Of a stretch of 10,596 nt of DNA, positions 1-6,396 are shown piece after piece. This DNA is from Candidatus Latescibacterota bacterium (GTDB lineage: Bacteria > Latescibacterota > 4484-107 > B68-G9). The stretch is taken from assembly GCA_012961755.1 (NCBI GenBank), contig DTYS01000099.1, forward strand, positions 1 to 10,596. Direction: 5' to 3'. The position numbers and the translations under genes are program-made. The stretch's first letter is position 1; every line of letters starts with the position of its first letter. The notes beneath the pieces were generated by a model, which was not told the origin of the DNA, made no database searches, and saw nothing but the letters and a program-made list of their open reading frames with translations.

Positions 1-465
1 CACGTAGCTGCCCAGGTACTGGTCCGGGACGAAGAGCACGGGGCCCTCTATCTTCTCCACTATCTGGACGGCGTTGGCCGATGTGCAACACACATCGCTT
101 TCGGCCTTGACGTCTGCGTAGGAGTTCACGTAGCAGACCACGGTGGCGTCGGGGCGTTCGGCCTTCTTCCTCCTGAGGGCCTCCGCTGTGACCATATCGG
201 CCAGGGGACATCCGGCCATGGGGTCGGGCAGCAGGACGAGCTTGTCGGGACAAAGTACCGCCGCTGTCTCGGCCATGAAGCGCACCCCGCAGAAGACTAT
301 GACGTCGGCGTCCGTCTCGGCGGCCTTGCGCGACAGGCCCAAGGAGTCCCCCAAAAAGTCGGCTATATCCTGGACCTCCCCGGGCTGGTAGTTGTGGGCC
401 AGGATTACAGCGTTTCGTTCCTCCTTGAGCTCGACTATGCGTTCTATAAGCTCCTCGTATCCCAT
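1..465 (-). CDS. nadA: Quinolinate synthase NadA, N-terminal part (cut by left edge)
   Basis: The first 155 codons are present; the 3' part lies beyond base 1. NadA condenses iminoaspartate with dihydroxyacetone phosphate to quinolinate in de novo NAD synthesis, using an oxygen-sensitive [4Fe-4S] cluster in the cytosol. Visible signatures are AHNYQ (about residues 23-27), which carries family substrate-contact residues, FCGVRFMAETA (58-68), and LPDPMAGCPLADM (79-91). Cys86 in the last motif matches the first of the three family cluster cysteines; the other two are off the window. The ATG at 465 is preceded by AAGGAG eight bases upstream. The first 22 nt overlap the end of fdhD, which suggests translational coupling. 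As an Fe-S enzyme it fits the iscS/iscU context. No nadB or nadC is visible. Confidence 0.95.
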   Translation of the reverse strand, partial: MGYEELIERIVELKEERNAVILAHNYQPGEVQDIADFLGDSLGLSRKAAETDADVIVFCGVRFMAETAAVLCPDKLVLLPDPMAGCPLADMVTAEALRRKKAERPDATVVCYVNSYADVKAESDVCCTSANAVQIVEKIEGPVLFVPDQYLGSYV

Positions 466-1226
466 ATCATCCTCTCCTTGTGAGCATATACGTTCATCCT
501 TCTCCCCCTCACGAACCCTACGAGGGTAAGACCCAGATCCTCCGCAAGCTTTACGGCTAAGTCGGTGGGAGCGGACCTGGAGATGAGGAACGGTACCCCC
601 ATCCTGACGGCTTTAAGCACCACCTCGGACGAGACCCTGCCGGTCGTGAGCACGATGCCATCTTGTGTTGGGAGCCCCTCTAACAGACACCTCCCGAAGA
701 CCTTGTCCAAGGCGTTGTGCCTTCCTATGTCCTCCTCAAATATCAGGACCCCCTCGGCATCGCAGAAGGCGGCGCTGTGTACCCCTCCAGTCTCCTTGAA
801 AGTTTCCGAGGAGCTTGCGAACTCCTTCATAAGTCCAGATATGAGCGAAGGCGAGACCTTCATATCCGATCTTACCCTTCCGAGGGAGACGTCCGAAGGA
901 CGGTAGTACTTCAACCCCCTTCCACATCCCGAGGTTATCAGCCTCCTAAATGGCATATCCAAGTCCAGCTCTTTCTTGATAGTTATCCTAATAACCCCGT
1001 TTCGATCGTCAAGTACGACCCTCTCCACATCGTCCCTTCCCCCTATGAAGCCCTCGGAGTGCAGGAATCCTAAGGCCAGGTACTCCATATGCACGGGAGA
1101 ACATGCGAGCGTGACCAGCTCCCTGTCGTTGAGGAATATGGTCAGTTGGAACTCCTCGGCCACGGATTCCCGGGTTAAACTTACATATTCACGGTCCACC
1201 CTGAGCACTGGAAGTAACTTCTTCAC
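444..1226 (-). CDS. fdhD: FdhD, formate dehydrogenase sulfurtransferase/accessory protein
   Basis: The 260-residue product has the usual FdhD length. FdhD takes sulfur from IscS and passes it to the Mo/W-bis-MGD cofactor before insertion into formate dehydrogenase. Recognisable stretches are SPVHMEYLALGFLHSEGFI (43-61), TSGCGRG (98-104), GVHSAAFCD (about 147-155) and the glycine-rich IGRHNALDK. In the catalytic loop only the first cysteine of the CxxC pair known from E. coli FdhD is present (Cys101); the second position is glycine. The start is GTG at 1226, chosen because GGAGGG lies 4-5 bases upstream; no in-frame ATG has comparable support. The first 38 nt overlap mnmA and the end overlaps nadA by 22 nt. 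Sharing an operon with iscS fits the known IscS-FdhD sulfur relay. No formate dehydrogenase gene is in the window. Confidence 0.93.
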   Translation of the reverse strand: MKKLLPVLRVDREYVSLTRESVAEEFQLTIFLNDRELVTLACSPVHMEYLALGFLHSEGFIGGRDDVERVVLDDRNGVIRITIKKELDLDMPFRRLITSGCGRGLKYYRPSDVSLGRVRSDMKVSPSLISGLMKEFASSSETFKETGGVHSAAFCDAEGVLIFEEDIGRHNALDKVFGRCLLEGLPTQDGIVLTTGRVSSEVVLKAVRMGVPFLISRSAPTDLAVKLAEDLGLTLVGFVRGRRMNVYAHKERMIWDTRSL

Positions 1227-2289
1227 CTTCCCTCCATGCCTCCTCTATCGTCCCGCCTCCCACCACCACATCGCCTAAGTAGAACACCACCGACTGTCCG
1301 GGGGTCACGGCCTCCTGGGGCTCGGAAAACCTCACAAGGACCCTTTCGTCTTCAAGGGGGAAGACGGTGGCGTCGACCTCCGGTTGACGGTAGCGGACCT
1401 TGGCCTTGACCTTCGTAGGTTCGGAGATTTCGGGCACCGATACGAGGTTCACATTCGATGCCAGGAGACCCTCTGCGAGGACTTCGTCCTTTCCTCCCAC
1501 GACGATAGCGTTCAGCTCGGGATCTATCCGGACCACATAGAGGGGCCTTCCGAGGACCAACCCAAGCCCCCTGCGCTGCCCGACCGTATAGTAGGCTATG
1601 CCCTTATGCCTCCCTAAGATCTTGCCCTTCCCGTCCAATATCGGGCCGGGCCTCACCGCCTCCGGGAAGTACCTCCCCACGAGTTCGGGGTACCTTCCGT
1701 CGGGGACGAAGCATATCTCCTGACTTTCGGGCCTTCCGGCCGTATGTAGGCCCATCCTCCTTGCGAGCCTCCTGACCTCCTGTTTGGTCAGGTCTCCCAA
1801 GGGGAAGGTAGTACGGCCGAGCTGTTCCTGTGTCAGGAGGTAGAGCATATAGGATTGGTCCTTGGCCCTGTCGACCCCCTTCCTCAGGACGTACCTACCG
1901 AGGGCCCGGTCGAACCCAACCCTCGCGTAGTGCCCCGTAGCTACGAGGTCGGCTCCGAACTCCCTGGCCTTTCTGAGCAGGACCTCGAACTTGACGACTC
2001 GGTTGCACCTTATGCAGGGGTTAGGGGTCCTGCCGAGGCTGTACTCCCTGCAGAAGGGGAGGACTATCTCCCTGTGAAAAAGGTCCCCTAGATTTAAGGT
2101 ATAATGAGGTATACCCAACTTTCCCGCCACCCTCTTAGCGTCCACGGCCGACTCCACGCCGCAACATCCCGAATCGTCCCTTATCCCGAGGTCCAGGGTT
2201 ATGCCTATGACCTCGTACCCCTCTTCCTTGAGGAGGGCGGCGGTCACGGAGGAGTCCACACCTCCGCTCATCGCCACTACGACCCTCAT
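1189..2289 (-). CDS. mnmA: tRNA-uridine 2-sulfurtransferase MnmA
   Basis: This 366-residue protein is full length for MnmA, which adenylates U34 of Lys, Glu and Gln tRNAs and replaces O2 with sulfur. The PP-loop SGGVDSS is at residues 8-14. TPNPCIRCN carries Cys92 and Cys95, and SQEICFV carries Cys193. Cys95 and Cys193 correspond to the catalytic pair (E. coli Cys102 and Cys199). The central ATGHYAR and DQSYMLY and the downstream YYTVGQRRGLG are also family signatures, followed by the C-terminal beta-barrel. It is of the CxxC subtype (Cys92 and Cys95) rather than the E. coli DxxC subtype. It begins 5 nt after the NIL-ferredoxin stop, with weak AAGG-type ribosome-binding sequence, and overlaps fdhD by 38 nt. 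The IscS encoded upstream is the likely sulfur donor, directly or through relay proteins not seen here. Confidence 0.96.
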   Translation of the reverse strand: MRVVVAMSGGVDSSVTAALLKEEGYEVIGITLDLGIRDDSGCCGVESAVDAKRVAGKLGIPHYTLNLGDLFHREIVLPFCREYSLGRTPNPCIRCNRVVKFEVLLRKAREFGADLVATGHYARVGFDRALGRYVLRKGVDRAKDQSYMLYLLTQEQLGRTTFPLGDLTKQEVRRLARRMGLHTAGRPESQEICFVPDGRYPELVGRYFPEAVRPGPILDGKGKILGRHKGIAYYTVGQRRGLGLVLGRPLYVVRIDPELNAIVVGGKDEVLAEGLLASNVNLVSVPEISEPTKVKAKVRYRQPEVDATVFPLEDERVLVRFSEPQEAVTPGQSVVFYLGDVVVGGGTIEEAWREGEEVTSSAQGGP

Positions 2290-2294
2290 CGCCC

Positions 2295-2702
2295 TTAGAA
2301 CCTTATCTGCATCGCCTTAGGAGGACAGGACCCTATGCACGCCTCACAGGCTATGCACTTGGAGCTGTCGAAGGAGACGAGCATGGTCTCCTTGTCCAAA
2401 CTCAAAGCCCCGGTGGGACACATCACAACGCACACCCCACAGTGCGTACACCTACCCTCGTCCCTATAAACATCCTCACCGAAAGCCTGTATGTGGACCC
2501 CCAAACCCTTGAGGTAGGATATGCCGGACTCGAGCGCCCGGGGTTCGCCGGAAAGTTCGAAGACCAGTAATCCCTCCTCCTGGGGGCTTATCTGTGCCTT
2601 CAGGATGTTGAAGGTAAGGTCGTAGTCCTTGACCAGCCTGTAGATTATCGGCCTGTCCACAAGATGGGCGGGAAACCTGAGCACAAGCTTCTTCGAAGGC
2701 AT
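2295..2702 (-). CDS. NIL domain plus 2x[4Fe-4S] ferredoxin protein
   Basis: This is a 135-residue two-domain protein. Residues 3-75 resemble a NIL domain, the small ligand-binding fold also found at the C-terminus of methionine ABC ATPases (MetN). Residues 80-135 form a bacterial-type diferredoxin with two complete CxxCxxCxxxCP motifs: Cys85/88/91/95 and Cys116/119/122/126. In methanogens, proteins of this architecture work with a COG1900 protein in converting aspartate semialdehyde to homocysteine, where they handle sulfur and electrons. No COG1900 partner is in this window. Here it follows the PurM-like gene by 9 nt, behind a strong AGGAGGT that overlaps that gene's stop codon. I infer an electron- or sulfur-transfer role connected to its Fe-S/sulfur neighbours; the substrate is unknown. 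It is cytosolic, with no signal peptide or membrane segment. Confidence 0.88.
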   Translation of the reverse strand: MPSKKLVLRFPAHLVDRPIIYRLVKDYDLTFNILKAQISPQEEGLLVFELSGEPRALESGISYLKGLGVHIQAFGEDVYRDEGRCTHCGVCVVMCPTGALSLDKETMLVSFDSSKCIACEACIGSCPPKAMQIRF

Positions 2703-2711
2703 CTCAACCTC

Positions 2712-3770
2712 CTAATCTGAGGAACTTCGTCTTAAGGCTTCGTAGAACGCTTCCCAGAACGGGTCTATCTTCGGATGTTCCAACTCCCGTTCCTCCCCCT
2801 CCTCCACCACTACAATGCCGTACTTGGGGTCCACCAGTTCCCCGACGACGGAGGACGGAATGCCCTCCTTTCTTAGGGCATCCACCACGGCCTCGGCCTT
2901 GTGAGGCCGGCAGGAAATTATGAGGGTGCCCTCGCTTATGGAGCTGTAAGGGTCTATGCCGAAGTAGGAGCATATGCGCTCGGCCCTCTCGTCCACCACT
3001 ATGCTTTCCTTCTCCACCCTGAGTCCCAGACCTGAGGCCTGGGCAAGTTCGTGGAGGGCACCCCACACCCCGCACTCCGTCGCGTCGTGCATAGCTGTTA
3101 CCCCATCCTCCCTCACGCCGACGCTTACGGCCGTCATGGCGTCCTCCACCACCGTCATACGGTAGAAAAGCTCCTGGGCCTTCCTGGAAAAATCGGGGCC
3201 GAACTCCTCCTCCAAAAGGTCCGGGAACATCGCCGCGAATATCCCTGAGGCCTCTATCGCTGGACCTTTGGTTATTATTATCTTGTCCCCAACTTCGGCC
3301 ATGCTCGGGGTCACGTACTTGTCCTTATCGCCTACGCTGAGCACGACGGCGCCCCCCACCATCGGGTAGCCGCAGTTCTCGTACTTAGCCGTGTGGCCTG
3401 CCACTATGGCTATCCCCAACCGTTCGCACTCTTTATGTACCGTCCTCCAGACCACCTCCAACTGTTCCAAGGTCATCTCCACCGGAAGGTTGAGGTCTAT
3501 GGCCATGAAGCAGGGCCTAAGTCCGCTCGTGGCGGCATCCGAGGCCAAGATGTGGACGGCGAACCACGCTGCCCTCTCCCATCCGTACTCGGGGACTATA
3601 AACACGGGGTCCGCGGTCAGGGCGACCGCCTTGTCCCCTATCTCCACTATCCCGACGTCCACCCCGTGCTGGGGACCTACCAGCACCTTCTCGTCCGACG
3701 CCCCCAGGTGGGGGAGGATGATGGAGCGGAAGATCTCAGGAGGTAATTTGCCCATCTCCGGAAGATGCAC
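2712..3770 (-). CDS. AIR synthase-related (PurM/HypE-fold) protein, unknown substrate
   Basis: This 352-residue protein belongs to the PurM/HypE/SelD/ThiL ATP-binding superfamily. The N-terminal AIRS domain covers about 30-145, with acidic candidates for Mg-ATP binding in HGVDVGIVEIGD (35-46) and LTADPVF (51-57), ASDAATSG (76-83) and AGHTAKY (124-130). The C-terminal AIRS domain covers about 155-325, with GDKIIITKGPAIEA and HDATECGVWGALHE (228-241), the counterpart of the superfamily's D-x-T-x-G-G motif. It is not SelD, since the N-terminal catalytic Cys/Sec-Lys loop is absent. It is not classical HypE, since the C-terminal acceptor cysteine is missing and the protein ends RRSSSD. It resembles the uncharacterised 'PurM-like1' group. 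The start is GTG at 3770 with AGGGGG about 5 bases upstream, and the first 35 nt overlap iscU. An ATG at 3755 is the alternative. Its position inside a sulfur operon suggests that it phosphorylates or activates a small sulfur-linked substrate. Confidence 0.85.
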   Translation of the reverse strand: MHLPEMGKLPPEIFRSIILPHLGASDEKVLVGPQHGVDVGIVEIGDKAVALTADPVFIVPEYGWERAAWFAVHILASDAATSGLRPCFMAIDLNLPVEMTLEQLEVVWRTVHKECERLGIAIVAGHTAKYENCGYPMVGGAVVLSVGDKDKYVTPSMAEVGDKIIITKGPAIEASGIFAAMFPDLLEEEFGPDFSRKAQELFYRMTVVEDAMTAVSVGVREDGVTAMHDATECGVWGALHELAQASGLGLRVEKESIVVDERAERICSYFGIDPYSSISEGTLIISCRPHKAEAVVDALRKEGIPSSVVGELVDPKYGIVVVEEGEERELEHPKIDPFWEAFYEALRRSSSD

Positions 3771-4161
3771 CCTGTCCCCCTTTCCTTTTCATATAGTCCT
3801 CTATGGCCGATCTTAGGGCTTCCTCGGCCAATACCGAACAGTGCATCTTTATAGGAGGAAGCCCGTCCAAGGCCTCCGCCACCGCCCTGTTGGAGATCTC
3901 CAGAGCCTCCTCCAGGGTCTTGCCCTTGACCATCTCGGTCACCATGGAACTCGTGGCTATGGCAGCACCACAACCGAAGGTCCGGAACCTCGCATCCACT
4001 ATCACTCCGTCCCTCACTTTTATGTAAAGTTCCATTATGTCCCCACAGACAGGGTTGCCAACGTGCCCTACGCCGTCGGGGTCCTCTATGACCCCAACGT
4101 TCCTGGGGTTACGGAAGTGTTCCATTACTTTATCGCTGTACATGGACCATACGTCCCTCAT
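3736..4161 (-). CDS. iscU: Fe-S cluster scaffold IscU/NifU-N
   Basis: The product is 141 residues. IscU receives sulfur from IscS and iron, and assembles [2Fe-2S]/[4Fe-4S] clusters for transfer to apoproteins. All three cluster cysteines are present: Cys39 in GNPVCGD, with the conserved Asp41, Cys64 in TFGCGAA, and Cys108 in KMHCSVLAEEA. LPPIK (101-105) matches the LPPVK-type motif that HscA/DnaK chaperones bind. The ATG at 4161 was chosen because GGAGGT lies 4-5 bases upstream. The same frame opens at 4203, but that ATG has no ribosome site; the family's typical MYSDKV start at 4143 would sit about 22 bases from the site. The gene follows iscS by 45 nt and its last 35 nt overlap the PurM-like gene. 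The C-terminal tail after KRKGGQG is lineage-specific and probably disordered. Confidence 0.96.
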   Translation of the reverse strand: MRDVWSMYSDKVMEHFRNPRNVGVIEDPDGVGHVGNPVCGDIMELYIKVRDGVIVDARFRTFGCGAAIATSSMVTEMVKGKTLEEALEISNRAVAEALDGLPPIKMHCSVLAEEALRSAIEDYMKRKGGQGASSGDGQITS

Positions 4162-4165
4162 CTGG

Positions 4166-4174
4166 ACCTCCTTC
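4166..4174 (-). promoter_or_regulatory. Strong ribosome-binding site deciding the iscU start
   Basis: On the minus strand this reads GGAGGT within GGAAGGAGGTCCAG directly before the ATG at 4161. It is a near-perfect anti-Shine-Dalgarno match at good spacing. It rules against the longer frame opening at 4203 and makes the internal ATG at 4143 unlikely. Confidence 0.8.
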
Positions 4175-4206
4175 CCCGCATGTGGTGACGCACCGTAGAG
4201 CATGTA

Positions 4207-5388
4207 CTAAGGGTACGCGTTCCTTACATTATAAAGCGGCGACATGGCCCTTAGCCTGGCCACCACCTCAGGGAGCACCTCTAAGACCCTCTCCACATCC
4301 TCCTCCGTCGACCACCTTCCCATCGTGAACCTAAGGGAGCCGTGTGCAAGTTCGTGGGAGAGGCCCATGGCCAACAGCACGTGCGAAGGTTCCAGGCTAC
4401 CTGAACTACAGGCCGAGCCCGTGGAAGCGGCTATCCCTTCAATGTCCAGGTTAAGGAGCATGGACTCTCCCTCCACGAACTCCACCGTTACATGCACGTT
4501 TCCAGGAAGCCTGCGGGTCGGATGGCCGTTTAAGTGGATATAATCTATGCGCTCCCGGAGGCCTTCTATGAGCTTGTCCCGTAGCTCGGAGAGCCTCCTC
4601 GCCTCGTCCTCGTACTCGGCCCTGGCGAGCTCCGCCGCCCTGCCGAAGCCCACTATCCCGGGGACGTTCTCGGTCCCGGCCCTCCTTCCCCTTTCCTGCT
4701 CCCCTCCGTGTACGAAGGGGGCTATCCGGGTTCCCTTGCGGATGTATAAAGCTCCTACACCTTTAGGACCATAGAGTTTATGAGCGGAGGTGCTCAGCAG
4801 GTCCACGCCCAGCTCTTCCACATCCACCTTTATGTGTCCTACGGTCTGAACCGCGTCCGTGTGGAAGTAGGTACCCCTTTCGTGGGCTATCTTGGATATC
4901 TCCTCTATTGGCTGTACGGTGCCCACCTCGTTGTTAGCGTGCATAACCGATACAAGTATCGTCCTTTCCGTTATGGCCTTGCGAACGTCCTCCGGATCGA
5001 CCGTTCCGTAACGGTCCACAGGAAGATATGTTACTTTGAACCCTTCATTCTCCAAGGACTTGCATGTTTCAAGTACCGCATGATGTTCGACCGAGGACGT
5101 CACTATGTGGTCGCCCTTTCCCCTCAGGGCGTACGCGACACCCTTTATGGCGAAGTTGTCGGACTCCGTCCCCCCGCTCGTGAAGACGATCTCTTCGGGC
5201 CTCGCCCCTATAAGCGAAGCGACCTTCGCCCTCGCCTCCTCCACGGCGACCCTGGCGTCCTGACCGAAGGAATGGATGCTGGAGGGATTACCGTACCTTT
5301 CCGTGAAGTAAGGTAACATGGCCTCCACCACCTCCGGACGGACCGGTGTAGTGGCGGCGTAGTCCATATATATCTTCCTTTCGGGCAT
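4207..5388 (-). CDS. iscS: Cysteine desulfurase IscS/NifS
   Basis: This 393-residue class V PLP aminotransferase-fold enzyme removes sulfur from L-cysteine as an enzyme-bound persulfide, leaving alanine, and supplies IscU and thiolation enzymes. The N-terminal YMDYAATTPV is characteristic. TSGGTESDN (70-78) and HTDAVQT (176-182) contribute to the cofactor site, SAHKLYGPKG holds the PLP lysine Lys204, and RAGTEN (236-241) follows. The mobile loop STGSACSSGSLEPSHVL carries the persulfide Cys327. Loop length and SACSSG identify group I (IscS/NifS) rather than SufS. The ATG at 5388 has GGAGGAG six bases upstream. It lies 36 nt after cysK, whose product makes its substrate, and 45 nt before iscU. 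The housekeeping ISC partners iscR, iscA, hscBA and fdx are not in the window, so this is a minimal IscS-IscU pair. Confidence 0.97.
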   Translation of the reverse strand: MPERKIYMDYAATTPVRPEVVEAMLPYFTERYGNPSSIHSFGQDARVAVEEARAKVASLIGARPEEIVFTSGGTESDNFAIKGVAYALRGKGDHIVTSSVEHHAVLETCKSLENEGFKVTYLPVDRYGTVDPEDVRKAITERTILVSVMHANNEVGTVQPIEEISKIAHERGTYFHTDAVQTVGHIKVDVEELGVDLLSTSAHKLYGPKGVGALYIRKGTRIAPFVHGGEQERGRRAGTENVPGIVGFGRAAELARAEYEDEARRLSELRDKLIEGLRERIDYIHLNGHPTRRLPGNVHVTVEFVEGESMLLNLDIEGIAASTGSACSSGSLEPSHVLLAMGLSHELAHGSLRFTMGRWSTEEDVERVLEVLPEVVARLRAMSPLYNVRNAYP

Positions 5389-5424
5389 CCTCGACTCCTC
5401 CCCCAGCGAAGGACTTTTTCAGGG

Positions 5425-6393
5425 CTATACCGTATAAAGTCCTGTGGATAGGTATCTTTCCCCGGTGTCCGGCAGTATGGCGACTATGGTCCTCCCCTCG
5501 CTCTCCGGCCTACCTGCCACCTGGAGGGCGGCCCAGGCGGCAGCCCCAGAGGATATCCCCGCCAATATCCCTTCCTCCTTAGCCAACCTCCGTGAGGTCT
5601 CCTGGGCGTCCTCGTCGGTCACCCGGACGACCTCGTCTATGAGGTCCAGCCTCAGCACATCCGGCACGAAACCTGCGCCTATGCCCTGGATCCTGTGGGG
5701 TCCGGGCTCGCCTCCCGAGAGCACTGGGGACGAGGCCGGTTCCACGGCGACGGCCTTAAATCCGGGCTTGCGTTCCTTCAGAACTTCGGCCACCCCGGTG
5801 ATGGTACCTCCCGTGCCGACGCCCGCGACGAGTACGTCTACCTGGCCTTCGGTGTCCCTCCATATCTCCTCGGCGGTAGTGAGCCTGTGGATCTCGGGGT
5901 TGGCAGGGTTCTTGAACTGTTGGGGTATGAAGGCCTTCGGAAGCTGCAGAGCTAACTCCTCGGCCTTCCTCACGGCCCCGGCCATCCCCTCCGCCCCCGG
6001 GGTGAGCACGATCTCCGCGCCTAAGGCCTTCAAAAGTTGCCTGCGCTCGGAGGACATGGTCTCCGGCATGGTGAGGATGAGCCTGTATCCCCTAGCTGCG
6101 CACACGAACGCTAAGGCTATCCCCGTGTTTCCGCTGGTGGGCTCTATTATGACCGTATCCTGAGTTATGAGGCCCTTCTCTTCGGCGTCCAATATCATAG
6201 CTACCCCTATACGGTCCTTCACACTTCCGAGGGGGTTGAAGGATTCGAGCTTAACTAGGACCTTGGCCTTTGCTCCTTTGGCTATACGGTTGAGCTGCAC
6301 CAGAGGGGTGTTCCCGATGAGCTCCGTGACATCTTTGGCGATGCCTCGTATGAGCTTGGGAACTTCCGCTGTCTTGTACCTGAGCTTTTCCAT
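5425..6393 (-). CDS. cysK: Cysteine synthase A (O-acetylserine sulfhydrylase)
   Basis: This 322-residue fold-type II PLP enzyme makes L-cysteine from O-acetylserine and sulfide. Motifs are ELIGNTPLVQLN (24-35), NPLGSVKDR with the PLP lysine Lys59, PTSGNTG (86-92), the phosphate loop GVGTGGTITG, and a C-terminal ILPDTGERYLST. The IGAGFVP stretch is typical of CysK/CysM active-site closure. About 15 residues precede the usual family start near DVTELIGNTP. The annotated ATG is nonetheless supported by GAGGGG seven bases upstream and by its position 3 nt after the larE stop. It feeds iscS immediately downstream, so the operon can make cysteine and then withdraw its sulfur. Assignment to CysK over CysM or cystathionine beta-synthase rests on overall similarity and the absence of a C-terminal CBS domain. 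Confidence 0.94.
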   Translation of the reverse strand: MEKLRYKTAEVPKLIRGIAKDVTELIGNTPLVQLNRIAKGAKAKVLVKLESFNPLGSVKDRIGVAMILDAEEKGLITQDTVIIEPTSGNTGIALAFVCAARGYRLILTMPETMSSERRQLLKALGAEIVLTPGAEGMAGAVRKAEELALQLPKAFIPQQFKNPANPEIHRLTTAEEIWRDTEGQVDVLVAGVGTGGTITGVAEVLKERKPGFKAVAVEPASSPVLSGGEPGPHRIQGIGAGFVPDVLRLDLIDEVVRVTDEDAQETSRRLAKEEGILAGISSGAAAWAALQVAGRPESEGRTIVAILPDTGERYLSTGLYTV

Positions 6394-6396
6394 ATT

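Noticed and set aside
143..391. 82-codon plus-strand frame inside nadA
   Set aside because: The opposite strand encodes unmistakable NadA motifs and this frame has low-complexity Ser/Ala composition.
2712..3770. SelD (selenophosphate synthetase), which would make this a selenium operon
   Set aside because: The N-terminal Cys/Sec-Gly-Cys-Lys loop needed by SelD is absent, and no selA, selB, selU or selC-like gene is visible in the window.
4162..4203. Longer IscU form starting at 4203
   Set aside because: No Shine-Dalgarno precedes that ATG, whereas a very strong one sits directly before the ATG at 4161. The added residues match nothing in the family.
5444..6163. 239-codon open frame on the plus strand opposite cysK
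   Set aside because: It is rich in Ser, Pro and Ala with no recognisable motif, and it lies fully antisense to a clear PLP enzyme. It is a by-product of the GC-rich codon pattern.
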